64,000 bases of DNA, taken from positions 1,488,001 to 1,552,000 of the forward strand of contig CAVXCI010000001.1 in NCBI GenBank assembly GCA_963760285.1, given 5' to 3'. Under the pieces are notes generated by a model. It was not told the DNA's origin, ran no database searches, and worked only from the letters and a program-made list of their open reading frames with translations. Within the stretch, counting starts at the first letter, position 1; each line of letters starts with the position of its first letter. This stretch comes from PALSA-278 sp963760285 (GTDB lineage: Bacteria; Acidobacteriota; Terriglobia; Acidiferrales; UBA7541). Below, piece by piece: positions 47,031 through 55,813 of the stretch. The position numbers and the translations under genes are program-made.

Positions 47031-48596
47031 ATGAAAATTCAGCGGGCGCTTGTAAGCGTCTACGACAAAACCGGACTGGTGGAATTTGCGAAAAAGCTCG
47101 TGGATTCGCACGTTGAGATTGTGTCTACGGGCGGCACAGCGAGGCTGCTGCGCGACGCAGGATTGCCAGTGCGCGACGTGGCGGATTTAACCGGCTGGCC
47201 GGAAATGCTCGGCGGGCGTGTAAAGACGCTGCATCCCAAAGTCCATGGCGGCATTTTGTTTCGCCGTGAAAATGCGGACGACGCGCGGCAGGCAGCTGAA
47301 CAGTCCATCGTGCCCATTGACCTCGTGGTGGTGAATCTCTATCCGTTTTCCGCAACGGCGCGGAAACCCAATGTGACTCCGGACGAACTGATTGAAAACA
47401 TAGACATCGGCGGACCGGCCATGGTGCGCGCTGCGGCGAAAAACTTTCAGAGCGTGGCGGTGGTCACCGATCCAGCCGACTACTCCGCCATCGCGGAGGA
47501 AATTTCACCCAACGGCGAATTGAGCTTTGCCGGGCGGCTGCGGCTGGCGCGCAAGGCCTATGCGCTGACGGCGCAATATGACGGAGAAGTCGCCACTGAA
47601 CTGGAGCGTTTGCAAGTGGAAGGCGGCAATCTCCGCATTCACGCGCCCGAAAGATTTCCGGAACGCCTGCATTTCGATTTCGAGCGGCGGCAATCCCTTC
47701 GTTACGGAGAAAATCCGCATCAATTCGCGGGCCTCTATGTTCCGGCAGGCGCGGCGCCCAGTGGTGTGGCCGGAGCGCGGCAACTCCAGGGGAAGGAGCT
47801 TTCTTACAACAACCTGGTGGATCTGGATGCCGCCTGGAGCCTGGCGCAGGAATTCGTAAATCCGGCGGCGGTGATCGTCAAACACAATAATCCTTGCGGC
47901 GTGTCGGAACAGGACAAAATGGTGGAAGCCTATCGGCGGGCGCTGGCGTGCGATCCGGTGTCGGCGTATGGCGGCGTGATGGCCTTCAATCGCGCACTGG
48001 ACGTCGAGACCGCGGGAGAAATCGCCAAGCTGTTCGTGGAATGCATCGTCGCGCCGCGGTACGAGCCGGCCGCGCTGGCCTCGCTGAATGCCAAGAAAAA
48101 TCTGCGCCTGCTGGAATTGCCGTCCGAAGCTGCGCCCCGCACTCTGGAATTAAAGTGCATCTCTGGCGGTTTGCTCGCGCAGGATTCCGACGAGGAAACG
48201 CTCCGCGAATCTGATTTGAAAGTCGCCACCAGGCGCGCGCCCACGGAATCGGAGCGCCGCGAAATGCTGTTCGCCTGGAAAGTTTGCAAGCATGTGAAGT
48301 CCAATGCCATCGTTTTTGCGCGTGATGGAGCCACGCTGGGAATCGGTGCCGGGCAGATGAGCCGCGTGGACTCCGTCCGCATCGCGGTTCTCAAGGCGCA
48401 ATCGCCGCTGGCGGGAAGCGTGGTGGCCTCCGACGCATTCTTCCCATTCCCTGACGGTGTAGAGGAAGCCGGTAAAGCCGGGGCAACTGCCGTCATCCAA
48501 CCGGGCGGCTCCATGCGCGACAACGAAGTCATCGCCGCGGCGGATTCCTTTGGCATGGCCATGCTGCTAACGGGAATACGCCATTTCCGGCACTAG
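47031..48596 (+). CDS. purH: Bifunctional AICAR transformylase/IMP cyclohydrolase
   Basis: 521 residues, intact. N-terminal MGS-like IMP cyclohydrolase (ALVSVYDKTGLVEFAKKL, VKTLHPKVHGGIL) and C-terminal transformylase (YNNLVDLDAAWSLAQEF, VIVKHNNPCGVSEQ, SNAIVFARDGATLGIGAGQM, AVIQPGGSMRDNEVI). It performs the last two steps of IMP synthesis. The ATG at 47031 follows GGGAGAG. It is divergent from selA. Confidence 0.98.
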   Translation: MKIQRALVSVYDKTGLVEFAKKLVDSHVEIVSTGGTARLLRDAGLPVRDVADLTGWPEMLGGRVKTLHPKVHGGILFRRENADDARQAAEQSIVPIDLVVVNLYPFSATARKPNVTPDELIENIDIGGPAMVRAAAKNFQSVAVVTDPADYSAIAEEISPNGELSFAGRLRLARKAYALTAQYDGEVATELERLQVEGGNLRIHAPERFPERLHFDFERRQSLRYGENPHQFAGLYVPAGAAPSGVAGARQLQGKELSYNNLVDLDAAWSLAQEFVNPAAVIVKHNNPCGVSEQDKMVEAYRRALACDPVSAYGGVMAFNRALDVETAGEIAKLFVECIVAPRYEPAALASLNAKKNLRLLELPSEAAPRTLELKCISGGLLAQDSDEETLRESDLKVATRRAPTESERREMLFAWKVCKHVKSNAIVFARDGATLGIGAGQMSRVDSVRIAVLKAQSPLAGSVVASDAFFPFPDGVEEAGKAGATAVIQPGGSMRDNEVIAAADSFGMAMLLTGIRHFRH

Positions 48597-48676
48597 CAAA
48601 CTCACGGCAACTCACTGGCGATCCCTCACGTCCTATGAATTGGTGGCAACTCCGCGCCACGCCCGCGGTTTCGCTT

Positions 48677-48705
48677 TTGACGGCGTCGGAGGCGTGTCCC
48701 ATAAT
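48677..48705 (+). promoter_or_regulatory. Candidate promoter for the TPR-protein/ispE transcription unit
   Basis: TTGACG at 48677-48682, 17-bp spacer, CATAAT at 48700-48705, followed 20 bp later by the start codon at 48725 with GGAG 5 bp before it. The spacing is ideal for a housekeeping sigma factor. It would also serve ispE, prs and rplY. Confidence 0.6.
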
Positions 48706-48724
48706 GTTTGTTCACGGAGACTCC

Positions 48725-50872
48725 ATGAAAAGCACAAGCGGGCCGTTCCCCTCCGGAACCGTTCTATCTTCAGCACTGGCTCTGTTATTTCTCGTAGGCG
48801 CGCCGGCGATGCGCGCTGGGCAGTCGCCAACCACGGGGAATACCAACCCGGCGGCGAATTCCGCAAAGGCCCAATCCTCAGCGCCCGCAAGCGCCGCTGA
48901 AAACAAGCCGTCGGCATCCACGAATGAAACCGGCGACATTTATTACCACTTTATGCTCGGCCACTATTACGAATCCCTTTATGAATCGGAAGGGCGGGCA
49001 GAGGACGCAGACCAGTCCATCGACGAATATAAGAAAGTGCTGGCGATGGATCCGGGGTCCATTCCCGTCACGCAGCGGCTCGCGGAGATTTACGCCAAGT
49101 CGCAGCATAGTGAACAAGCAGTCGTCGAAGCGAATATCATTCTGAAGCAGGATCCCGAGAACCTGGCGGCGCATCGGCTTCTGGCTCGCCTGTATGTCCG
49201 CAAGCTCAGCGAGGCGGAAGGCGGCGCCGGGCAAAAGGAAGCGCTTGCAAAAGCAACAGAGCAATTCGAAAAGATTCTGCAGATTGATCCAACAAACATG
49301 GACGCCGCTCTCTGGCTGGCGCGGCTCTACCGTTTTGACAATCGGATTTCGGCGGCCGAGGGCGTGTTGCGGGATGTTCTGAAAAAGGATCCGGACAACG
49401 AACAGGCGCTGGAACAACTCAGCCAGTTGTATATGGACCAGGGACGCAGCGCGGAGGCAGTGGCACTCCTGGAAAAGGCAGCGGATGATATTTCTTCCCC
49501 CGACCTGCTCAACACTCTCGGCAAGGCCTACGTTCAGACACACGACTATGCCAAAGCGGAAGCAGCCTACCGCCGCGCGGTGGAAGCGGAACCGGACGAT
49601 ACCAACTCCCGCCGCGGTTTGGCTCAGACCCTGCTCACCGAAGGTAAACTTCCGGAAGCGCTGCAGCAATACCAGCAATTGACCGCGATGGAGCCGGATT
49701 CCCCGGAGAATTACCTCCGCATGGCGCAGATTTGCCGCAGACTTGACCGCCTGGAAGACGCGGAAAAGTATCTCTTGCAGGCAAAGGAACGCGCGCCCGG
49801 AAGCCTGGAGATTCTTTACAATGAAGCGCTGCTCTATGAAACCCAGGGCCGGTTCGACGATGCCGCGAAGATTCTCAGCGATTCCATTGCGCGCGTGAAA
49901 GCGCGGCCGTCTGAATCCGATTCCGATGCGCTGGCCATCCTTTATGAACTCCTCGGCGGCATTTATCGCGATAAGGGCGATACTGCCGATGCCGTGCGCT
50001 CCTATGAGGAGTTGGGCAACCTCAGCCCACTACAGACCAAACGCGCGCGGACGCTGGTGATCGAAGCCTATCGCTCGGGACGACAGACGGATCAGGCCAT
50101 GGCCGAAGTCCGAAAGGACATGGCGGCGGACCCCTCGGAGCGCAGCTACCAGTTTACCTACGCCATGCTGTTGTGCGACCAGGGACAGACCGCGCAGGCG
50201 GTGAAATATCTTCAGGGCATGTTGCATGGCAATGCAGATGACCTGGACGTCTATCTGAACCTGGCGCAGGTGCAGCAGCGCGCCCGCGAGTATGCCGATG
50301 CTGAGCAATCCGCTTTGCAGGCCGAAAAACTGGCGCATTCGGATGATGATCGCGCCTCTGCCTGGTTTCTCCTGGGCGCCATTTACGAGCGCGAGAAGAA
50401 ATTCGACCTGGCCGAAGCTGAATTCAAGAAAGCACTGGACCAGGATCCCCACAATGGGGAGGCTCTGAACTATTACGGCTATATGCTTGCCGACCGCGGA
50501 ATCCGCCTGGATGAAGCGGTCTCCATGATTCAGCGCGCGCTACAGGAAGATCCCGCCAACGGCGCGTTTCTGGACAGTCTGGGGTGGGCGTATTACAAGC
50601 AGGGCAAGCTTATAGAGGCTCAGAAATATCTTGAACAAGCCTCCAATCGTTCCACACACGATCCCACCATTCTTGAGCACTTGGGAGATGTCTACGACAA
50701 ATCAGGACAGACGGAGCGCGCCGCGCAGGCCTGGGATCGGGCCCAGGCGGAGTGGGAACATGTTCTGCCGGCTGACTATGAGGCGGACAAGGTGGCGCAA
50801 CTCGACCAGAAGATTTCCGCTGTGAAAAAACGCCTGGCGCAGAAGTCTCCGGATTCCACCCATCCACAGTAG
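48725..50872 (+). CDS. Exported TPR-repeat protein
   Basis: 715 residues from the ATG at 48725; this start was chosen for the Shine-Dalgarno (GGAG) and a signal sequence (TVLSSALALLFLVGAPAMRA). A disordered Ser/Ala/Asn linker is followed by about fifteen tetratricopeptide repeats covering residues 75-690 (repeat signs: YHFMLGHYYESLYESEGR, LLNTLGKAYVQTHDYAKAEA, AYYKQGKLIEAQKYLEQA, ILEHLGDVYDKSGQTERAAQ). It is probably periplasmic and a protein-assembly scaffold. It stands immediately before ispE (9 bp); the reason for the linkage is unknown. Confidence 0.88.
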   Translation: MKSTSGPFPSGTVLSSALALLFLVGAPAMRAGQSPTTGNTNPAANSAKAQSSAPASAAENKPSASTNETGDIYYHFMLGHYYESLYESEGRAEDADQSIDEYKKVLAMDPGSIPVTQRLAEIYAKSQHSEQAVVEANIILKQDPENLAAHRLLARLYVRKLSEAEGGAGQKEALAKATEQFEKILQIDPTNMDAALWLARLYRFDNRISAAEGVLRDVLKKDPDNEQALEQLSQLYMDQGRSAEAVALLEKAADDISSPDLLNTLGKAYVQTHDYAKAEAAYRRAVEAEPDDTNSRRGLAQTLLTEGKLPEALQQYQQLTAMEPDSPENYLRMAQICRRLDRLEDAEKYLLQAKERAPGSLEILYNEALLYETQGRFDDAAKILSDSIARVKARPSESDSDALAILYELLGGIYRDKGDTADAVRSYEELGNLSPLQTKRARTLVIEAYRSGRQTDQAMAEVRKDMAADPSERSYQFTYAMLLCDQGQTAQAVKYLQGMLHGNADDLDVYLNLAQVQQRAREYADAEQSALQAEKLAHSDDDRASAWFLLGAIYEREKKFDLAEAEFKKALDQDPHNGEALNYYGYMLADRGIRLDEAVSMIQRALQEDPANGAFLDSLGWAYYKQGKLIEAQKYLEQASNRSTHDPTILEHLGDVYDKSGQTERAAQAWDRAQAEWEHVLPADYEADKVAQLDQKISAVKKRLAQKSPDSTHPQ

Positions 50873-50881
50873 ATTTCTTTC

Positions 50882-51772
50882 ATGAGCCGTTCTCTCCAGA
50901 TTCCCGCATTCGCAAAAGTAAACCTCTGCTTGCGCGTATTGCAGAAACGCGAAGACGGCTACCATGAGCTCCGCACGATTCTCCAGGCTATTGATCTCCA
51001 CGACGATCTGCTAATCGCGCGGACTCCCGGGCGAAGCATTGCGCTGGAAATCGTGGGCGCGGACGTTCCGGGGGGACCTGAGAATCTGGTCTGGCGCGCC
51101 GTCGATTTGTGCCGTCGGGAGTGGAGGTGGACCGGAGGCGTAAGCATCCTCCTGAACAAGCGGATTCCCGTGGGGCGCGGACTGGGCGGCGGGTCCAGTG
51201 ACGCCGCTGCTGCGATCATCGGCATGCAACGCCTGACTGGCAGGAAAATTCCTCATCCCCGGATATTCCAAATGGCCGCGTCACTGGGCAGCGACGTGCC
51301 ATTTTCCCTGCTCGGTGGTCGCGCGCTAGGCATAGGCCGGGGCGAGGAAATTTTTCCCCTCCTGGATGGAGACCGGCTCCATATACTGGTGGTTTCGCCA
51401 CGCGGCATTTTCGTCAGCACGCCGGAGGCCTATAGCTGGCTCAGCCCCACGTTGACAAACCGCGGTATCCCCTCTAAAATTTATGAGTTCTGCGCTCTTT
51501 GCCGGAGCCCGCAGGTGGGCAGCCTTCCGAATGATTTTCAGAAGGTCGTCTTCCAGCGGCACGCGCGGCTGAAACGTATTCAGCGCGCCCTGCTTCAGCA
51601 CGGAGCCGTGGAAGCTGCGCTGGCGGGTAGCGGTTCGGCGGTGTTTGGAGTCTTCCGAAACCCAGTGCAGGCGCGTCGAGCCGCTCGGCTGTTTCCGGAA
51701 GATCAGACTTTCGTAACAAAGACTCTTACGAGGGACGAATGCGCGCGCGCATGGCGGTGGAAAGCCGTCTGA
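50882..51772 (+). CDS. ispE: 4-diphosphocytidyl-2-C-methyl-D-erythritol kinase
   Basis: 296 residues, GHMP kinase. FAKVNLCLRVLQKREDGYHE opens the fold. The ATP loop is PVGRGLGGGSSDAAAAI, followed by LGSDVPFSLLGGRALGIGRG; the C-terminal motif is LAGSGSAVFGVF. It is the fourth step of the MEP isoprenoid pathway; ispD and ispF lie 9 kb downstream. It is tightly spaced with the TPR gene and with prs (16 bp), so they form one transcription unit. Confidence 0.96.
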   Translation: MSRSLQIPAFAKVNLCLRVLQKREDGYHELRTILQAIDLHDDLLIARTPGRSIALEIVGADVPGGPENLVWRAVDLCRREWRWTGGVSILLNKRIPVGRGLGGGSSDAAAAIIGMQRLTGRKIPHPRIFQMAASLGSDVPFSLLGGRALGIGRGEEIFPLLDGDRLHILVVSPRGIFVSTPEAYSWLSPTLTNRGIPSKIYEFCALCRSPQVGSLPNDFQKVVFQRHARLKRIQRALLQHGAVEAALAGSGSAVFGVFRNPVQARRAARLFPEDQTFVTKTLTRDECARAWRWKAV

Positions 51773-51788
51773 GCGCAGGAGACTGTTT

Positions 51789-52733
51789 TTGGCTGAAGAG
51801 AATTTCAAAATATTCAGCGGAAGCGCCAATCCATCCCTGACGGAAGCGATTTGCCGCTATCTGGGCGTCACCTCCGGAAAGTGCGAGCACGGCCGGTTCA
51901 GCGACGGAGAGACGCGCTTTCAGATTCTGGAAAATGTCCGCGGCACGGACGTTTTCGTGGTGCAGCCCACCTGCGCGCCGGTGGATTTTCACCTGATGGA
52001 ATTGCTGCTGATGATTGACGCTTTTAAGCGCGCATCGGCGTGGCGTATCACGGCGGTGATTCCTTATTACGCCTACGCCCGGCAGGACCGCAAGGACAAG
52101 CCGCGCGTGCCGATTTCGGCCAAGCTGGTGGCGGATTTATTGGAGACGGCGGGTGCAAACCGCGCACTGACGCTGGATTTGCACGCCCCGCAGATTCAGG
52201 GCTATTTCAACGTGCCCGTGGACCATCTTTTTGCGTCGCCGGTGATGGTGGATTATTTCCAGAAGAAAAAACTGGGGCCCATCACCGTGGTTTCACCGGA
52301 TGCCGGCGGAGTGGAGCGCGCGCGCTATTTTGCCAAGAAGATGGACGCGCCGCTGGCCATTGTGGACAAGCGCCGGATTGACGTGAACGTCAGCGAAGTG
52401 ATGCACCTGATCGGCGACGTAAAAGGCCGGCCCGCGCTGGTGATTGACGACATCATTGATACCGCCGGAACGCTGGTGAAAACAGCGGAGGCCCTGCTGG
52501 CCGAAGGCGCCACCCGTGTTTTGGCCGCCAGCACCCATGCCGTGCTTTCCGGCCCCGCGGTGCAACGTTTGCGCGAGTCGGCGATTGAAGAGGTCGTGGT
52601 AAGCGATTCTGTCCCGCTGAGCAAAGCGGGTGAGTCCATCGGCAAGATTACGGTGCTGAGCGTCGCGGAATTGCTGGCGCGCGGCATCCGCAATATTCAC
52701 GAGGAGACTTCCATCAGCGAGCTATTTATTTAG
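51789..52733 (+). CDS. prs: Ribose-phosphate pyrophosphokinase
   Basis: 314 residues beginning with TTG at 51789 after a GGAG. FSGSANPSLTEAICRYLGV, GRFSDGETRFQILENVRGTD, YYAYARQDRKDKPRVPIS, LDLHAPQIQGYFN and the PRPP-binding loop ALVIDDIIDTAGTLVKTA are all intact. It makes PRPP for nucleotides and other pathways, including pyrR/apt functions elsewhere in the window. Confidence 0.97.
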   Translation: MAEENFKIFSGSANPSLTEAICRYLGVTSGKCEHGRFSDGETRFQILENVRGTDVFVVQPTCAPVDFHLMELLLMIDAFKRASAWRITAVIPYYAYARQDRKDKPRVPISAKLVADLLETAGANRALTLDLHAPQIQGYFNVPVDHLFASPVMVDYFQKKKLGPITVVSPDAGGVERARYFAKKMDAPLAIVDKRRIDVNVSEVMHLIGDVKGRPALVIDDIIDTAGTLVKTAEALLAEGATRVLAASTHAVLSGPAVQRLRESAIEEVVVSDSVPLSKAGESIGKITVLSVAELLARGIRNIHEETSISELFI

Positions 52734-52779
52734 CCGCGAAATAGCCGCGCCGTAAATGTGCGGTTCGGAGAAGAAAGCC

Positions 52780-53502
52780 ATGCAGACCTTTGTAGTCGAA
52801 GGAACAATTCGCGAGGAGCGCGGCAAGGGCCCGTCCCGCCGCACTCGCCAGACCGGCCTGGTCCCGGCCATTCTCTATGGCGGCAAGGGCAAGACCGTGG
52901 CCATGTCCGTGAACACGCGGCAGGTGGCGCGTATCCTGCGTTCGGAAAGCGGCCACAATACGATTTTCACGGTACAGGTGGCGGGCGGAAAAGAAGAGAA
53001 GGCCATGTTGAAAGACTGGCAGGTGGACCCCGTGAGCGGGGCGCTGCTTCACGTGGATCTGATTCGCGTGGCCATGGACGTCAGAATTCGCGTGAAGGTG
53101 GCCGTGCATCCATTCGGTGAGCCGCAAGGCGTTAAGCTTCAGGGCGGCATCTTCGAAATTGTCACTCGCGAAGTGGAAGTCGAATGCCTGCCTGCGGACA
53201 TTCCGGAAGAGTTTCGCACGGATGTTACTGAATTGATGATCGGAAAACAGTTGCGCGCCAGCGATCTCCCGCTGGATCCGGAAAAAATTCGCCTGGTGAC
53301 CGACCCGCAACGCGTGCTCTCACACGTGGTGGCTTTGCGCAAGGAAGAGGAAGTGGCGCCGGAAGCAGCGGCGGCCACGGAAGTTGCCGCGGCGGAGCCC
53401 GAAGTCATCAAGAAGGGCAAGAAGGAAGCCGAAGAGGGCGAAGAAGGCGCTGCGGCCGAAAAGACCGAGAAGGCCGACAAGGGCAAAGGCAAAGAGAAGT
53501 AG
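52780..53502 (+). CDS. rplY: 50S ribosomal protein L25/TL5 with a charged tail
   Basis: 240 residues from the ATG at 52780. N-terminal 5S rRNA-binding domain (FVVEGTIREERGKGPSRRTR, AILYGGKGKTVAMSVN) and the C-terminal TL5-type domain (VDPVSGALLHVDLIRV, EVECLPADIPEEFRTDVTEL). The last 50 residues are Glu/Lys/Ala-rich (EPEVIKKGKKEAEEGEEGAA). That matches the CTC/TL5 long form of L25 plus a low-complexity tail. It sits between prs and pth, a frequent bacterial order. Confidence 0.96.
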   Translation: MQTFVVEGTIREERGKGPSRRTRQTGLVPAILYGGKGKTVAMSVNTRQVARILRSESGHNTIFTVQVAGGKEEKAMLKDWQVDPVSGALLHVDLIRVAMDVRIRVKVAVHPFGEPQGVKLQGGIFEIVTREVEVECLPADIPEEFRTDVTELMIGKQLRASDLPLDPEKIRLVTDPQRVLSHVVALRKEEEVAPEAAAATEVAAAEPEVIKKGKKEAEEGEEGAAAEKTEKADKGKGKEK

Positions 53503-53562
53503 TTCTGGCCGCCTGTTCGCGGAATTTCGCGGCAGCTGCCAGCAGGACCGGAAATCACGGCG

Positions 53563-54163
53563 ATGCGGCTCATCGTGGGACTTGGCAATCCGGACGCCGA
53601 ATATGCCTGGACGCCGCACAATATGGGCTTCCTGGCGCTGGATTGCATCGCCGAGCGCGCGGGAATCCGCGTCACGCGGCCGGAATCGGAATCGTATGTA
53701 GGATTGGGACGCATAGCTGATGTGGAAGTAGTTTTGGCCAAGCCGCAGACTTTTATGAATTCCAGTGGTCGCGCGGTGGCCAGTTTGATGAGCCGGTACG
53801 GCAGCCAGGCGGAAGAGCTTATCATCCTGAGCGACGAGATGGCATTGCCGTGGGGCATGTTGCGCGTTCGGCCGGGAGGGAGCGCCGGCGGCCACAACGG
53901 CTTGAAGTCCGTGATTGGCGCTGTGGGAGCCATGAATTTTTCGCGGGTGCGCATGGGTGTGAAGCCAGATCATGCGGTGGGCGATCTGGCCTCTTATGTC
54001 CTGTGGCGCATGGGCCGCGCGGAGCGCGAGGTTGCCGCGCGGATGGCGGTTGAGGCGGCCGAGGCAGTGGAGTTGATTTTGAGGGAAGGTTTAGAGAAAG
54101 CCATGGCGCGTTATAACCGGCGGGTGCCTGAGGAAGGCGAGACCGGTGAGCGGAGAAGAATAA
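53563..54163 (+). CDS. pth: Peptidyl-tRNA hydrolase, stop obscured by a frameshift
   Basis: MRLIVGLGNPDAEYAWTPHN contains the active-site Asn and His. FMNSSGRAVA, SDEMALPWGMLRVRPGGSAG and GHNGLKSVIG follow. It releases tRNA from peptidyl-tRNA that drops off the ribosome. In the uncorrected frame there is no stop before rpsF, so the frame appears fused to S6 and even S18. A one-base correction near 54120-54130 places a TAA at 54161-54163, a normal Pth length of about 200 residues. The fusion is therefore not believed. Confidence 0.92.
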
Positions 54164-54189
54164 ACCGCGCGCCGCGGAATCGAGGAGAT

Positions 54190-54620
54190 ATGGAAGAGCG
54201 CATCTATGATTTGATTTTTATTTGCCGGCCAGATACGCCGGAAGCGGAAATCGACCGATTGATTTCCATGCTGGAGCACGCCGCCGCGGAAAAAGGCGGC
54301 GAAGTTCGAGAAAGTGGACAAATGGGGCGTGCGCAAGCTCGCCTACCGGGTGAAGAAGCTTCGCCAGGGATTCTACGTTTGCATCACATTGCATTCCAGT
54401 CATGGCGAACTGATTCACGAACTGGAGCGCCGCCTGAAGGTTTCGGATGCGGTCATCAAGTATCAGACCGTCCGGCTGGACGAAGAACTGAAGCGTCAGG
54501 CGAAACTGGGCAGCGCCGGCGCGAAGCGCGCTGCGGCCGCCGCCCGCGCCGCCCAGCGCCATGCCGCGCGAACCGTCTGCCGCGGCCAGCCAGGCGGCCG
54601 CGCAATCGGTGGGCAAATAA
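54190..54620 (+). CDS. rpsF: 30S ribosomal protein S6, frameshifted
   Basis: MEERIYDLIFICRPDTPEAE begins after a good AGGAGAT site. After a break near 54305, WGVRKLAYRVKKLRQGFYVC, then IKYQTVRLDEELKRQAK and, after a second break near 54560, a tail ending at the TAA at 54618-54620. The C-terminal Ala/Arg-rich extension (about 35 residues) is longer than in E. coli. S6 binds the 16S rRNA with S18, whose gene is next. Confidence 0.92.
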
Positions 54621-54631
54621 GGAGAGAATGA

Positions 54632-55050
54632 ATGGCCGACGAGAATATTCCACACGACTCCAGCTCCCGCGGCGCCGGGTGAATCCTGAGCGCGAACCCC
54701 AGCCGCGCCACCCGTTCCTTCTGCACCCCCGGCGTCCGTGCCGCCAATGTCCGGAGGCGGTGGCGGCGCAGGCTCTTTCGGGCCGTCCTCCCGGACCGCG
54801 TCCCGCTGGAGGCATGAAGCGTGGCAAACGAAATTATCCACGCAAGAAGAAGGTATGCCGCTTCTGTGCGGATAAAGTGGACTTGATTGATTACAAGAAG
54901 GCGGACAGCTTGCAGTCTTTCATTCAGGACCGCGGAAAGATTCTGCCGCGGCGTATGACGGGAACTTGCGCCCGGCACCAGCGTTGGCTGATGGTGGCCA
55001 TCAAGCGCGCGCGCAACATCGCGTTTCTTCCTTTCGCTACGGAAATGTAA
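54632..55050 (+). CDS. rpsR: 30S ribosomal protein S18 with an N-terminal extension, frameshifted
   Basis: The S18 core is complete: RNYPRKKKVCRFCADKVDLI, DYKKADSLQSFIQDRGKILP, then RRMTGTCARHQRWLMVAIKR. Upstream lies MADENIPHDSSSRGAG, followed (after one or two frame corrections near 54680 and 54785) by a Pro/Gly-rich spacer with GGGGGAGSFGPSSR. The protein would thus have about 55 extra N-terminal residues compared with E. coli S18. The start at 54632 has GGAGAG upstream. If the extension is an artefact, translation would begin at the Met before KRGKRNYP (54812). Confidence 0.88.
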
Positions 55051-55098
55051 TTTGGGGCAAGCGCGGCGTTGGCCGCGGCCCGGCATAAGGAAAATGCC

Positions 55099-55545
55099 AT
55101 GCAGATCATTTTGCAGGAAGACGTCGAAAAACTCGGAACTCGCGGGGAAGTGGTGGACGTGGCCCCGGGCTACGCCCGCAATTATCTTCTGCCGCGCAAG
55201 CTGGCGCTGGCGGCCACGCCTGGCAACATGAAGCGGCTTGAAAAAATGCGCCAGGCTTTCGCCAAGCGCGAAGCCGTGGAACGCGGCGATGCGGAGGCGC
55301 TGGCCGGGATGCTGGCCAATATCACACTGACGCTGTCCCGCAAAGCCGGCGAAAACGAGCAGCTATTCGGTTCCGTCACCTCCGCTGATGTTGCTGAAGC
55401 TCTTGCCGCCCAGGGCTACACCGTGGACAAACGAAAGGTTCAACTGGCCGACCCCATTAAACTGGTCGGTGAATTCCAGGTGCGCATCAAGCTGCATCGG
55501 GATGTCGTCGCCACAGTTAAACTGATTGTGCAGCGCGAGGGTTAG
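55099..55545 (+). CDS. rplI: 50S ribosomal protein L9
   Basis: 148 residues from the ATG at 55099. MQIILQEDVEKLGTRGEVVD, VAPGYARNYLLPRKLALAAT, the long central helix (GNMKRLEKMRQAFAKREAVE) and a C-terminal domain ending in VVATVKLIVQREG. It is intact and follows rpsR, the usual S6-S18-L9 order. Confidence 0.98.
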   Translation: MQIILQEDVEKLGTRGEVVDVAPGYARNYLLPRKLALAATPGNMKRLEKMRQAFAKREAVERGDAEALAGMLANITLTLSRKAGENEQLFGSVTSADVAEALAAQGYTVDKRKVQLADPIKLVGEFQVRIKLHRDVVATVKLIVQREG

Positions 55546-55564
55546 CACGCCATCAAGGTGGACG

Positions 55565-55593
55565 AAGGGGAGCACAATTGTGCTCCTCCCCTG
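55565..55593 (+). terminator. Palindrome after rplI, possible terminator
   Basis: GGAGCACAATTGTGCTCC (55569-55586) is a perfect 18-bp palindrome flanked by AGGGG and TCCCCT. A strong hairpin would form 20 bp after the rplI stop. No T tract follows, so it may stop transcription with help or stabilise the 3' end. Confidence 0.5.
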
Positions 55594-55656
55594 CCGATTT
55601 CGGTGTCAATCCGCTTGCGAGTTCTTCAAAATACTGACAGTTAACGGCTCTCTGTG

Positions 55657-55724
55657 TTTTCCACAGTTCCGTAAGCATGCACAGCCCAAGTGGGGTTGAC
55701 GCCTAGTCGCCCTCCACACAGAAT
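55657..55724 (+). promoter_or_regulatory. Putative DnaA-box-like site and promoter upstream of dnaB
   Basis: TTTTCCACA at 55657-55665 agrees with the DnaA consensus TTWTNCACA and lies inside a short inverted repeat (CTGTG...CACAG). Thirty bp downstream, TTGACG (55696-55701) and CAGAAT (55719-55724) are separated by 17 bp, a moderate promoter. The dnaB start is 90 bp further on. One site only; chance is possible. Confidence 0.35.
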
Positions 55725-55813
55725 CATCATAAGCCGTGCCGTTTATCGAAGGCGGGCTCGTCGAAATTCGATTGTGGGAAAACCATTCTTAGGCGAAACT
55801 AAAGCGAATTATA

